Source: JAWAFD01 sp964467175
GTDB taxonomy: Archaea; Micrarchaeota; Micrarchaeia; Anstonellales; J096
NCBI GenBank assembly: GCA_964467175.1
Contig: CAYXNY010000045.1
Coordinates: forward strand, 1 to 60,047
Direction of reading: 5' to 3'
DNA: 60,047 bases
The notes beneath the pieces were generated by a model, which did no database searches, was not told where the DNA came from, and saw only the letters and a program-made list of their open reading frames with translations. Of the stretch, positions 41,210 to 49,080 are shown one piece after another (the first letter of the stretch is position 1; each line of letters begins with the position of its first letter). The translations under genes were made by a program, and so were the position numbers.

Positions 41210-41863
41210 ATGAAAGAAAAATTTCCGGGTGTTTTTGAGGAGAAGAAAGAGCTTTACACGCTCAACATGGTTAAGGGGAAGAAGGTTTATGGAGAGAAGC
41301 TCGTGAAAATCGGGGGAAAGGAATATAGAAGATGGGATCCTTTTAGGAGCAAGCTCGCCGGGGCGATAAGAAAAGGGCTTAAGAATTTTCCATTTTTAAA
41401 AAACACAAAAGTCCTTTATCTCGGTGCTTCCACCGGCACAACCGTAAGCCATCTCTCAGATATAATAAGAGAAGGCGGGATATACGCAGTTGAAGTTTCT
41501 CCCCACTCCATGAATTCTCTCATGGTAGTTGCTGAAAAAAGGGAAAACATTATTCCCATTCTTGCGGATGCTAGAAAGCCGGAAGAGTACGCTGAAATAG
41601 GAAAGGTTGATGTCATATACCAGGATGTCGCCCAGCCGGACCAGGACGACATTTTGATTCTGAACGCAAAAAAATTTCTGAAAAAAGGGGGATATGCACT
41701 TTTCTGCGTGAAAAGCCAGAGCATAGATGTTGTAAAAAAACCAGAAGATGTTTTTGAAAATGTGAAGAACAAACTTAAACAATATTTTGAAATAGAAGAG
41801 GAAATCCCTCTAGATCCGTACGATAAGGACCATCTATTCCTTGTTCTGAAATTCAAGGGTTAG
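41210..41863 (+). CDS. flpA: Fibrillarin-like rRNA/tRNA 2'-O-methyltransferase
   Basis: Catalytic subunit of the C/D-box sRNP, uses SAM. 217 residues from ATG 41210; longer frames would start in the tRNA-Pro intron. SAM loop VLYLGASTGTTVSHLSDII, acidic AVEVSPHSMNSL, DVIYQDVAQPDQ and the catalytic K-D-K-H set are seen, with N-terminal FPGVFEEKKELYTLN. Normal length for archaeal fibrillarin. Probably co-transcribed with nop5, the phosphoesterase, GNAT and tRNA-Pro. Interesting with respect to the shortened Nop5. Confidence 0.94.
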   Translation: MKEKFPGVFEEKKELYTLNMVKGKKVYGEKLVKIGGKEYRRWDPFRSKLAGAIRKGLKNFPFLKNTKVLYLGASTGTTVSHLSDIIREGGIYAVEVSPHSMNSLMVVAEKRENIIPILADARKPEEYAEIGKVDVIYQDVAQPDQDDILILNAKKFLKKGGYALFCVKSQSIDVVKKPEDVFENVKNKLKQYFEIEEEIPLDPYDKDHLFLVLKFKG

Positions 41864-42945
41864 ATATAACCCAAAAGATGTGCGAGCATAAGGAAGAACA
41901 ATCCCAGGAGAATAATTCCTGAAATTAGGTGGATCGTTCTTATGTACTTCTCCCTAGTTTCGCTTATTTTCTGCACAGTTGCGTATCCAGCCACAACAAG
42001 CGCGGTTATCATTATCATTGGCAGGATGAAGAACAGATTGTAAACGATTAGGTACATCAAATGAAGCACGCTCATTTCCTTTGCCAGTAGCCCAAGCACC
42101 ATAAGGTAAGGTCCTGAGGAGCACGGAAGGAGGAATATTGAGCAGAGAATCGCGGCGCCAACTACGCCGGGAATGGATGTTGCTTTTGAAATGGCCTGTT
42201 TTGCATAAGGCCTCAGAAACATGGGCATCTCAACAGCAAAGAACCCAGGTTTATAGTTAAAATACGCGTTTATTTCCATAATAGCCAGCACGAGCGCGCC
42301 AACCGTCACAACGATGAAAAATATTTCAGTTAAACCGGTTGTTGTTATTGCCTTCAGAATCCCAAGCCCAAAAAGAAGGTACATAAAAAAGACCGTTGCT
42401 GTGAAGGCGATTCCCGCGATGAGCGCTTTTTTCCTCCCTTCAGAAACAAGTATGACCGCAAGAAGCATTGCCATTACCGCAAGGGTGCAGGGGTTTATTG
42501 AATCAACAAGCGCAGCGCCTATGAGCACGCTCCAGGTTAGTTCGGATGGCGGCTTGCTCGCTATCTCCGAAAAATCATTTGCGCTGTATACTCCTTCCAA
42601 GCAATTTCCGGCTATGCACTGCTGAAAAATATGCTCCCAGTATTCCTTTGGCATCTCGCCTATTATTAGCATTTTGTTGTTTACAAGTGTTGTCGGCACT
42701 CCGCCGGAGTATGGGTTCACATTGAACCTTTCATAAAGCGCGAACATCTCATTTCTATTGGCATAATCCTGGTAGACTTCTTTCTCCGCGATGCTTAGGG
42801 CATAGCTTTTTTTCAGGTCTTCAAAAACAGATTCTGTTCTTGCGCAATGCGGGCATCCAACTCCATAGTAAAATGTTATGTTTATCTGTTGCGCGAAAAT
42901 TGCTGCAAACAGCATGAAAAGCAAAATAATTTGTTTTGTTTTCAT
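41860..42945 (-). CDS. Thioredoxin-CcdA/DsbD fusion membrane protein
   Basis: 361 residues from the Met at 42945. N-terminal signal helix MKTKQIILLFMLFAAIFAQ, a thioredoxin-like domain with CPHC (Cys31-Cys34) and cis-Pro GGVPTTLVN, then six or so membrane segments of the CcdA/DsbD core (LIGAALVDSINPCTLAVMAMLLAVILV, MFLRPYAKQAISKATSIPGVVGAAILCSIFLLPCSSGPYLMVLGLL) with the conserved Cys-Pro pairs. It would pass electrons across the membrane to keep outside disulfides or thiols in order. It starts 15 bases after tRNA-Tyr on the same strand and overlaps fibrillarin by 4 bases, convergently. Confidence 0.88.
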   Translation of the reverse strand: MKTKQIILLFMLFAAIFAQQINITFYYGVGCPHCARTESVFEDLKKSYALSIAEKEVYQDYANRNEMFALYERFNVNPYSGGVPTTLVNNKMLIIGEMPKEYWEHIFQQCIAGNCLEGVYSANDFSEIASKPPSELTWSVLIGAALVDSINPCTLAVMAMLLAVILVSEGRKKALIAGIAFTATVFFMYLLFGLGILKAITTTGLTEIFFIVVTVGALVLAIMEINAYFNYKPGFFAVEMPMFLRPYAKQAISKATSIPGVVGAAILCSIFLLPCSSGPYLMVLGLLAKEMSVLHLMYLIVYNLFFILPMIMITALVVAGYATVQKISETREKYIRTIHLISGIILLGLFFLMLAHLLGYI

Positions 42946-42960
42946 ATTTACCACCTCAAA

Positions 42961-43063
42961 TCCCGTCGGGCGGACTTGAACCACCAACCTGCCGGTTCCC
43001 ACAGGTGCATTTACGCTGTGCTGAAATCTACAGCCGGCCGCTCTACCGTTGAGCTACGACGGG
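42961..43063 (-). tRNA. tRNA-Tyr(GUA) with 31-nt intron at 37/38
   Basis: Acceptor CCCGTCG/CGACGGG with C1-G72, the archaeal tyrosine identity pair; D arm GCTC-AACGGTA-GAGC; anticodon stem GCCGG/CCGGC; anticodon GTA (43029-43031); T arm GGTGGTTCAAGTCCGCC. Intron 42997-43027, directly after G37. Discriminator A at 42961. Confidence 0.92.
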
Positions 43064-43102
43064 TTGCCCTTTATCTTTTTTCTGTTTATTAGCATAAGTA
43101 TT

Positions 43103-44677
43103 TTAACTTATTTCTCCAAGCAGGACCCTTTGGAATTCTATCGGGTACCATGCGTCCAATGCCTTTATCGCGAAGTCCAGCTTCTCCTCGCTTTCTGCGT
43201 ATATATCAAAAAGTATATCCCCCTTTTCTACCTTATCTCCCTTCATTCTGTAGAGATATATGCCCGCGCCTTTGTCCATCGGCGCGCCCGTAGCCCTCGC
43301 AATCTTTGAAATTATTTTGTTGTCTATGTGCGCTATCTTTCCGCTCCTCTCGGCCTTTACAGAATACTTGTGCTCTCCTAGAGGAATGCTATCCGATGTT
43401 ATGGTCGGGTCGCCTCCCTGCGCCTCTATTATCTCCCTCATTTTTTTGAGCGCCTTTCCGCTGAGTATAAAATGCTCTGCAACAGCATACCCGTCGCCCT
43501 TCGCGACCTTTCCAGACATCTCAAGAAGCTTGCCGGCAAGGAGCAGGCTTTTATTCTTCAAATCCTCAGGCCCCCTTCCCTCAAGAACCTGCATGACATC
43601 CCTTGCCTCCAGCGCAGGCCCGATCCCATTCCCAACCGGCTCTGAACCTTCAGTTATCAAAACATCTATATTCATGCCGACCATTTTTCCTATTTTTATA
43701 AAATCATTTGCGAGGGCTTTCGCCTTTTCAATGTTTTCCACCTTTGCGCCCATCCCGACCGGAATGTCTATAACAACATATTCTGCTCCGACCGCTTTTT
43801 TCTTTGCTAGTATGCTTGCAAGAAGAATGCCCTTCGGGTCCAAGCCAAGAGGCCTCCTTATCCTTATAAGATGGTCGTCAGCAGAGGCTATATTTATCCC
43901 CCCGCCCCACACAATTGCGCCATGCACATTATTCACTATCTCCCTCAGCTCGTTCATTTTTATATTCACGTTTGCAAGAACCTCCATCGTGTCCGCGGTT
44001 CCGGCCGCGGATGTAATTGCTCTTGAAGAGGTTTTTGCTATGTACAGGCCGGCAGCGGCGACAATAGGCACAACAACCATCGTTGTCCTGTTCCCCGCAA
44101 CTCCACCCACGCAATGTTTGTCAACTATTGGGGTTTTCCCAAGCCGGAGCATTTCCCCGGATGCCGCTATCGATTCTGTAAGCGCAACCGTTTCCCTGTC
44201 GCTCATCCCCCTTATGTATGTTGATGCGATCCATGTTGCAAGCTCCGGCTCCGCAAGTTTGTTCGCCATCAGGTCGTTTATCACTGACTCTATCTCCTCT
44301 TTTGAAAGCTCGTTTCCATCCAGTTTTTTCTTTATGGATTCCAAACTAACCGGCGTCGGTAGGTGCTGTATCTCTATTATATCCCCGTCGCTCAGCTCCA
44401 GTTCCTTAGCCACATCCTTGAAAACTCCTATCTCCCCTGCCTTCACCATCTCGCTGCTCAAATCAACTATCGCTGTGTGGTCTTCGCCCCTTATCCTCAG
44501 CCCCACCCTGTTTCCAGGATAGATTTCGTTCTGCATCGCCTCGCTGTCGTTCAGAACTATTATTTTTTTTCCAGTAACAATATCTATTGTTTTAACCTGG
44601 CAGATATACTTTTTGTACTTCCATACCTCCATCTCTTTCTTCTCTCTTTCGGAGGGCATTTCAGCATAATCCGCCAT
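43103..44677 (-). CDS. deoA: AMP phosphorylase (archaeal DeoA family)
   Basis: Splits AMP with phosphate into adenine and ribose 1,5-bisphosphate, the first step of archaeal nucleoside-monophosphate breakdown. 524 residues; archaeal AMP phosphorylases have about 500, with an N-terminal extra domain (WKYKKYICQVKTIDIVTGKK) that bacterial thymidine phosphorylase lacks. Catalytic and phosphate-site motifs: IVDKHCVGGVAGNRTTMVVVPIVAA, KTSSRAITSAAGTADTMEVLANV, GKGDGYAVAEHFILSG-like. A TATA box TTTAAAAAT just upstream places the start at 44677. Partner enzymes (isomerase, form III RuBisCO) are not in the window. Confidence 0.93.
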   Translation of the reverse strand: MADYAEMPSEREKKEMEVWKYKKYICQVKTIDIVTGKKIIVLNDSEAMQNEIYPGNRVGLRIRGEDHTAIVDLSSEMVKAGEIGVFKDVAKELELSDGDIIEIQHLPTPVSLESIKKKLDGNELSKEEIESVINDLMANKLAEPELATWIASTYIRGMSDRETVALTESIAASGEMLRLGKTPIVDKHCVGGVAGNRTTMVVVPIVAAAGLYIAKTSSRAITSAAGTADTMEVLANVNIKMNELREIVNNVHGAIVWGGGINIASADDHLIRIRRPLGLDPKGILLASILAKKKAVGAEYVVIDIPVGMGAKVENIEKAKALANDFIKIGKMVGMNIDVLITEGSEPVGNGIGPALEARDVMQVLEGRGPEDLKNKSLLLAGKLLEMSGKVAKGDGYAVAEHFILSGKALKKMREIIEAQGGDPTITSDSIPLGEHKYSVKAERSGKIAHIDNKIISKIARATGAPMDKGAGIYLYRMKGDKVEKGDILFDIYAESEEKLDFAIKALDAWYPIEFQRVLLGEIS

Positions 44678-44702
44678 GCTACAAAAATAAGTCCGATTAT
44701 TT

Positions 44703-45245
44703 TTAAACCTTTTTCTTTTTTCCGTTGTTCTTGCCTTCCTCTTCTATTACAACAACATCCTCGAGCGTAATCATATGGTCTGTTTTCTCTCCGTATGTTA
44801 TCCCCCGCTTCTCCGCGGCTTTTTTCATCTTCAACTTTTCATAAAACCCTTTCAGCTCCTTCCTTATCTTCTTCAGCTTCCCGTCAATCTCATCCATCTT
44901 CGCCTTTATTTCGTTCAGGTCGTTTTCAACAAGTTTAAGTTTTTTCCTCGCCCTGAAAACGCCCTTGTGTTTTGAGAGCTGCCTCTCAAGCTCCATGATT
45001 TTTTTTACAAGGGCTCTTTCCATCTGCGGCGTATGAGCCTGCGTGGCGACCTTGAACTCCAGCCCTTTCAGCTGCTTCATCAGATTATCCACTCTTACAT
45101 CCTTTGTCTTTTCAACAAAAGGTGCGAGCGCCTTGTGCTCCATGGTTTTGTACTTGAGGCGGTTGTTCAGCGTTCTTATCTCATCTATCAGCACCTTCTT
45201 CTCATCCTCAAGCTGTTTTATGCGCTCTTCTATTTCGCTTGCCAT
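44703..45245 (-). CDS. Coiled-coil protein, function unknown
   Basis: 180 residues, nearly all a long coiled coil: KQLEDEKKVLIDEIRTLNNRLKYK and MELERQLSKHKGVFRARKKLKLVENDLNEIKAKMDEIDGKLKKIRKELKGFYEK, ending in a basic tail (NGKKKKV). Heptads are clear. Resembles archaeal coiled-coil proteins of the COG1340 kind, but I cannot assign it. Same strand as AMP phosphorylase with 25 bases between. Confidence 0.7.
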   Translation of the reverse strand: MASEIEERIKQLEDEKKVLIDEIRTLNNRLKYKTMEHKALAPFVEKTKDVRVDNLMKQLKGLEFKVATQAHTPQMERALVKKIMELERQLSKHKGVFRARKKLKLVENDLNEIKAKMDEIDGKLKKIRKELKGFYEKLKMKKAAEKRGITYGEKTDHMITLEDVVVIEEEGKNNGKKKKV

Positions 45246-45431
45246 GCAACCACATAATTCGCCAGTTTTAATTTTATACTATTCAACAATAGTTTTAAAA
45301 ACTATGAGGGCAGGAGGGAATTGTGTCTTCCTAGCCCAAAGGGTTTAACCCTGGGTTTTCCGCTTAAAATTTTCCGTCTGCTCGCGCGGGGTATAGCAAA
45401 TTTAAAAAATGTTAGCATAGAATATTTTCTG

Positions 45432-46478
45432 ATGAAAAGAAAAGAGCTCGAGAAACTGATATCGCTTACTTTTGACGAGTCGCCAAGCGTGAGAAAAAAC
45501 GCAGCCATACAGCTGGGCGGGATAGATGACCCCGCGGCAATATTCGCCCTCTTGGAGCTCAGCTACGACAAGGAGCCGGAGGTGAGCCAGACCGCGAGAA
45601 AAATACTTGAAGAAAAAAGAAACGGCGAAACAACTGAAACCATGTCGTTCGCAGAGCTTTTTGAAGCCGGAGCGGAGAAGCCCAGAAAAGAGTTTGCGGT
45701 TCCCTCGACAAAAAGGAAAAAACTTCTTGAGCCGATTGAAAAACTTTTCGAGAAAAAACTCGGGAAGGAGAAGGGAGAGCGGATAAAGGCAAAGATGATG
45801 CCGGCAATAGAGCGCATATACGACAATGTTATTGAGAAGAAGGTTGATGAGAAAAAGGTGCAGAACCTTCTTACAAGCTATCTTGATGCAATAGGGAGCA
45901 TGCCGGAAAAGGATATCGAATCAATAGGAAGGGTTGAGGAGCTTGAGACGATCGAGGATAAAGCCGGAAAATTGGAGGAGACCGAGGAGGAGCCAGAAGC
46001 CGAACAACCGCAAGGTGTCGAACCCACTATTTTCCGCCATGCGATGGATGTTATGAAGGAAAGCGAGGGGGATGAAAACATAATGCTCAGGGAGATAAAA
46101 AAGCTTAAAAAATACATGAACGAGCAGATAGACCTTGCTTTCAGCGTTGCAAAAAACAGGTTCAAGAAGGTTCACATCACCCATCTAACAGATATAAAAG
46201 ACGGGATGAGAAACATAAATACAGATGAACTTTTTGTTGTTGATGTCCAGCATGGCGAGTACCAAAAAACAAAAACCAGAAAAGATCTCTACACAAGAGT
46301 TTTGGTGCGCGATGGAGAAGGAAGCGAGGGTATTGTTTATCTTTTTGAAGGTCGCGGGCAGTTCGTAAAGCCCGGGATGAAAATAAAAGTAGTAAAAGGG
46401 ATTGCAAAAACATTCAAATTCTCAGGCGAAACCGCCCTGACCGTTACAAAAACAGGGAATGTTTATATTGTGCTTTGA
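45432..46478 (+). CDS. HEAT-repeat plus OB-fold protein, function unknown
   Basis: 348 residues from ATG 45432, chosen because a TATA-like TTTAAAAAAT lies about 25 bases upstream and the first residues of the longer frame look non-coding. N-terminal HEAT-like helices (FDESPSVRKNAAIQLGGIDDPAAIFALLELSYDKEPEVSQTARKIL), an acidic linker (EETEEEPEAEQPQG) and a C-terminal OB fold (TRVLVRDGEGSEGIVYLFEGRGQFVKPGMKIKVVKGIAKTF), possibly single-stranded nucleic-acid binding. An RPA-like or RNA-binding role is plausible; not identified. Confidence 0.75.
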   Translation: MKRKELEKLISLTFDESPSVRKNAAIQLGGIDDPAAIFALLELSYDKEPEVSQTARKILEEKRNGETTETMSFAELFEAGAEKPRKEFAVPSTKRKKLLEPIEKLFEKKLGKEKGERIKAKMMPAIERIYDNVIEKKVDEKKVQNLLTSYLDAIGSMPEKDIESIGRVEELETIEDKAGKLEETEEEPEAEQPQGVEPTIFRHAMDVMKESEGDENIMLREIKKLKKYMNEQIDLAFSVAKNRFKKVHITHLTDIKDGMRNINTDELFVVDVQHGEYQKTKTRKDLYTRVLVRDGEGSEGIVYLFEGRGQFVKPGMKIKVVKGIAKTFKFSGETALTVTKTGNVYIVL

Positions 46479-46510
46479 ATTCGCTTCTTCCTTATAGATA
46501 AGGCGAACGA

Positions 46511-47410
46511 ATGGTTTACGATACAAGCAAAGAAAAAGAAGAAATAAAAAAATTCGAAGAAAACAAGATTGCCCTTCTTCATGATAAAGATGGATTTTAT
46601 AGTATAGTCTACAGGGCAGGGAAAGGAGAAAAACTTACAGAAGAGTGCCCTATAAAAGAACCGACCATAAGTGAAAAAGTGTTGTATCTCACCCCGCCCC
46701 GAATTATAAAAAGCGGTTCAGGTGATGAAAGAATTATTACATATGGCATAGGGATTTCAAAAGGCCAGATAGAATACTACAAATTCACATACAAAAATGA
46801 TGAGACATCTGTTGAAAAAATCACACATTCAGAAGCTCCTTTTTCAATACTCAACCTAACCTACACGCCATATCCAGCAATGGTGCTTGCATCAAAAGAA
46901 TTGATGGAAGAAGCAGAGAGCACAGAAACAAAACAAAGGTATGTGATTCAAACAGTTGAAGATATAATAAAACTTTCAGAAATGATTTTTTCCCTTCCTC
47001 AGCAAATTAGTGAAGAAGCAAGAGAGATGGAGAAAAGATGGTATTCCAAAATTCCATTTCTTGGAGATCTTGTTCTAGGAAGATGGCTTGAAGGAAAAGC
47101 AAGAGAATGGAGTTCGCAGTTTAGATCAAATATTGAAAATCCTCCGTTAGCAACGACCGAGGATTTTCTCAAAGGTGCTCCTGGGGATTGCACCCAACAT
47201 ACCATTGGTTTGTATTCTTTGGGAAAAGCTGCTGGTATGGATATGGAAATATGCTATACTATGGGGTATGCAAGTGCAGGAGATGGGGCAATAAGGACAG
47301 TGGGGCATAGTTTTCCATTCAGAAAAACAGCATTTGGTTATTTCATATATGATTCTGCACTTGGAAATGTAGTTTTTATCCAGGACTTTTTGGTTTGTGG
47401 TGGTATGTAA
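46511..47410 (+). CDS. Transglutaminase-like protein, N-terminal part (frameshifted)
   Basis: 299 residues. The transglutaminase-like Cys-His-Asp triad is visible: Cys227 in GDCTQHTIGLYSLGKAAGM, His266 in RTVGHSFPF and Asp281 in YFIYDSALGN. After GNVVFIQ the frame meets a stop at 47408, whereas frame +1 reads on as GLFGLWWYVNKTLIPQ. A lost base in one of the T5 runs (47373-47377 or 47387-47391) would join this to the next entry. Residues 1-150 are not recognised. Whether the break is real, a sequencing error or programmed cannot be told. AT-rich. Confidence 0.65.
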   Translation: MVYDTSKEKEEIKKFEENKIALLHDKDGFYSIVYRAGKGEKLTEECPIKEPTISEKVLYLTPPRIIKSGSGDERIITYGIGISKGQIEYYKFTYKNDETSVEKITHSEAPFSILNLTYTPYPAMVLASKELMEEAESTETKQRYVIQTVEDIIKLSEMIFSLPQQISEEAREMEKRWYSKIPFLGDLVLGRWLEGKAREWSSQFRSNIENPPLATTEDFLKGAPGDCTQHTIGLYSLGKAAGMDMEICYTMGYASAGDGAIRTVGHSFPFRKTAFGYFIYDSALGNVVFIQDFLVCGGM

Positions 47411-47994
47411 ACAAAACACTTATACCACAGTTAGAAAGCAGAGGATATGTAATAGAAAAAAATTATAGAACATACAAAGAAGAAAGAGAGGCGCAGGGAA
47501 TGTGGGTTTTTGATGCTGTTTATTCTCCAGAAGCAGAGAATGCTCTTGATAATCTTGAAAAAAGAGAGCTCATTTTAAAAAGCGTTGAAATGGGCTTTGG
47601 GCATGAACAGACATGGACGCTTCTCGGATTGACTTCTGAAACTTCTGATGAAATAAGAAAATGGAAAGAGAAGCTTCCAAGGAGCACTTATTTTTATGCA
47701 TACTTGGACGGCTTCGAAAAGTTTGTTGCTGGAGAATATCAAGCTGCAATAAAAAGCTTTGATAAAGCTGGGAGAATGGCACCGTTTGAAGAGGTTTATT
47801 CTTTGAGAGGTCTTTATCGCTCCTATATTATGCTTGGTAATATCTCAGTTTTTCAAGAAAAATATAGCGAAGCGGCAGTATTCTACCAAACAGCCGAAGA
47901 GATCTGTTTAAAGACCGTCAAAATAACAAAGAATGAAGAGTTCGATGTAAATAACTTAGAATTAATTAGAAGCGAATTGGAGAAACTAAAATAA
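47395..47994 (+). CDS. C-terminal part of the frameshifted transglutaminase-like gene, TPR-like
   Basis: 199 residues in frame 1, open from about 47353. The TTG at 47395 is just the first start-like codon, not a real start. Begins with WWYVNKTLIPQLESRGYVIEKNYRTYKEEREAQGMWVFDAVY, a natural continuation of the transglutaminase end, then TPR-like repeats (YQAAIKSFDKAGRMAPFEEVYSLRGLYRSYIMLGN, KYSEAAVFYQTAEEICLK). Probably one 490-residue protein with the preceding entry. Confidence 0.65.
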   Translation: MWWYVNKTLIPQLESRGYVIEKNYRTYKEEREAQGMWVFDAVYSPEAENALDNLEKRELILKSVEMGFGHEQTWTLLGLTSETSDEIRKWKEKLPRSTYFYAYLDGFEKFVAGEYQAAIKSFDKAGRMAPFEEVYSLRGLYRSYIMLGNISVFQEKYSEAAVFYQTAEEICLKTVKITKNEEFDVNNLELIRSELEKLK

Positions 47995-47995
47995 C

Positions 47996-48418
47996 TTAAT
48001 CGCCGAATATATCTTTTGGGGTCATCGTAATCACTAAAGTTGCCGTTTTTCCTTCATTATCCAAAAGGATGGGATTTGCATGAAAAGCGAATTTGCTTAA
48101 TTTATTACATACATCAATAAGAAAAGTATAGTCTTCTTTTGTTTCGATCATATACACCTTCCTTTCATAATTTTTTATCATCCCTACCCATTCCCTTGCT
48201 TCGCTTTCAACAAGTTTTTTATACTCCTCGCTTCCTACTGGCGGAAGCTCTATTCTAACTGGTCCTATGGTTTTCAATTCTGCTGGTTTAAATGCTTGAG
48301 GCATGCTATCCCTCTCTTCAACAAAAGAACGGCCGTTAATAAAAAATTTATCCTTTGGTGGTTCTTTTGGTTGGCATGAAAAAAGCACAAGCGGAAGCAG
48401 AAGCCAAACCTTTCTCAT
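47996..48418 (-). CDS. Lipoprotein, function unknown
   Basis: 140 residues. MRKVWLLLPLVLFSCQPKEPP has a lipobox-like LFSC (Cys15), so the protein is probably lipid-anchored outside the membrane. The rest contains EAREWVGMIKNYERKVYMIETKEDYTFLIDVCNKLSKFAFHANPILLDNEGKTATLVITMTP; not recognised. It overlaps nothing and ends 1 base after the frameshifted gene on the other strand (convergent). Confidence 0.7.
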   Translation of the reverse strand: MRKVWLLLPLVLFSCQPKEPPKDKFFINGRSFVEERDSMPQAFKPAELKTIGPVRIELPPVGSEEYKKLVESEAREWVGMIKNYERKVYMIETKEDYTFLIDVCNKLSKFAFHANPILLDNEGKTATLVITMTPKDIFGD

Positions 48419-48445
48419 ATGTTATAATTTTAGTTAGAAAAGTTT

Positions 48446-49030
48446 TTAATCTCGCCGGATGGCTTTTACCACATAAAGCTTTTCAAAAAAGAACCTCTCC
48501 TCGCATAACACTTCGACCTCAAACCCCATCCTCTCAAGAATTCTTATTGTTTTTTCATGGCCATTTATAGAAGAAGAAAGGAGCATAAGCCCCCCGCTTT
48601 TCTTCAAGTATTTTCTGCACTCTTTCAAAAACCTATCCAACACTCTTCTTCCGTTCCTCCCCCCATCGAAGGCAGCGTTCAGCTTTCCTTTTATTCTCTC
48701 ATTTTTTCCAGTTGGGAGATACGGAGGGTTGAAAACTATCCAATCGTATTTTTTGTTTTTCGGAACAGCGCTGAAAAGGTCGCTCACAAAAAATTTCGCA
48801 TTTTTTACTCCATTTATTTTTGCGTTATGCTCCGCATTTTTCACTGCCTTTTCGTTCACATCGCATCCCTCAACAAAATTATCTTTATTGTGCAGTGCAT
48901 TCGCAAGCGCAACTATCCCGCAGCCCGTTCCCATGTCTAAAATTTTTCCCTTCAGTTTTTTTGCATACTCTGCAAGCATAAAGCTATCTTCTGCCGGCTC
49001 GTAGACCTCTTTGAAAATTTCGAGCTTCAT
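48446..49030 (-). CDS. HemK/Mtq2-like SAM-dependent methyltransferase
   Basis: 194 residues. SAM loop ILDMGTGCGIVALANALHN (about 31-49), acidic CDVNEKAVKNAEHNA, and the catalytic FNPPYLPTGKN (about 99-109) typical of N5-glutamine methyltransferases. Archaeal members of this size methylate the GGQ glutamine of release factor aRF1. The N-terminal 30 residues include EVYEPAEDSFML, another hallmark (PAEDS) of the PrmC-like/Mtq2 group. No partner gene near. Confidence 0.85.
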   Translation of the reverse strand: MKLEIFKEVYEPAEDSFMLAEYAKKLKGKILDMGTGCGIVALANALHNKDNFVEGCDVNEKAVKNAEHNAKINGVKNAKFFVSDLFSAVPKNKKYDWIVFNPPYLPTGKNERIKGKLNAAFDGGRNGRRVLDRFLKECRKYLKKSGGLMLLSSSINGHEKTIRILERMGFEVEVLCEERFFFEKLYVVKAIRRD

Positions 49031-49080
49031 AAGAACATTCCTAACTCCATGTTTTTTAAATTAACGCTTCAAAAAGCCAT

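Noticed and set aside
43260..44522. 420-codon open frame on the plus strand.
   Set aside because: Antisense of AMP phosphorylase; composition rich in Ser/Phe/Ile typical of a shadow frame.
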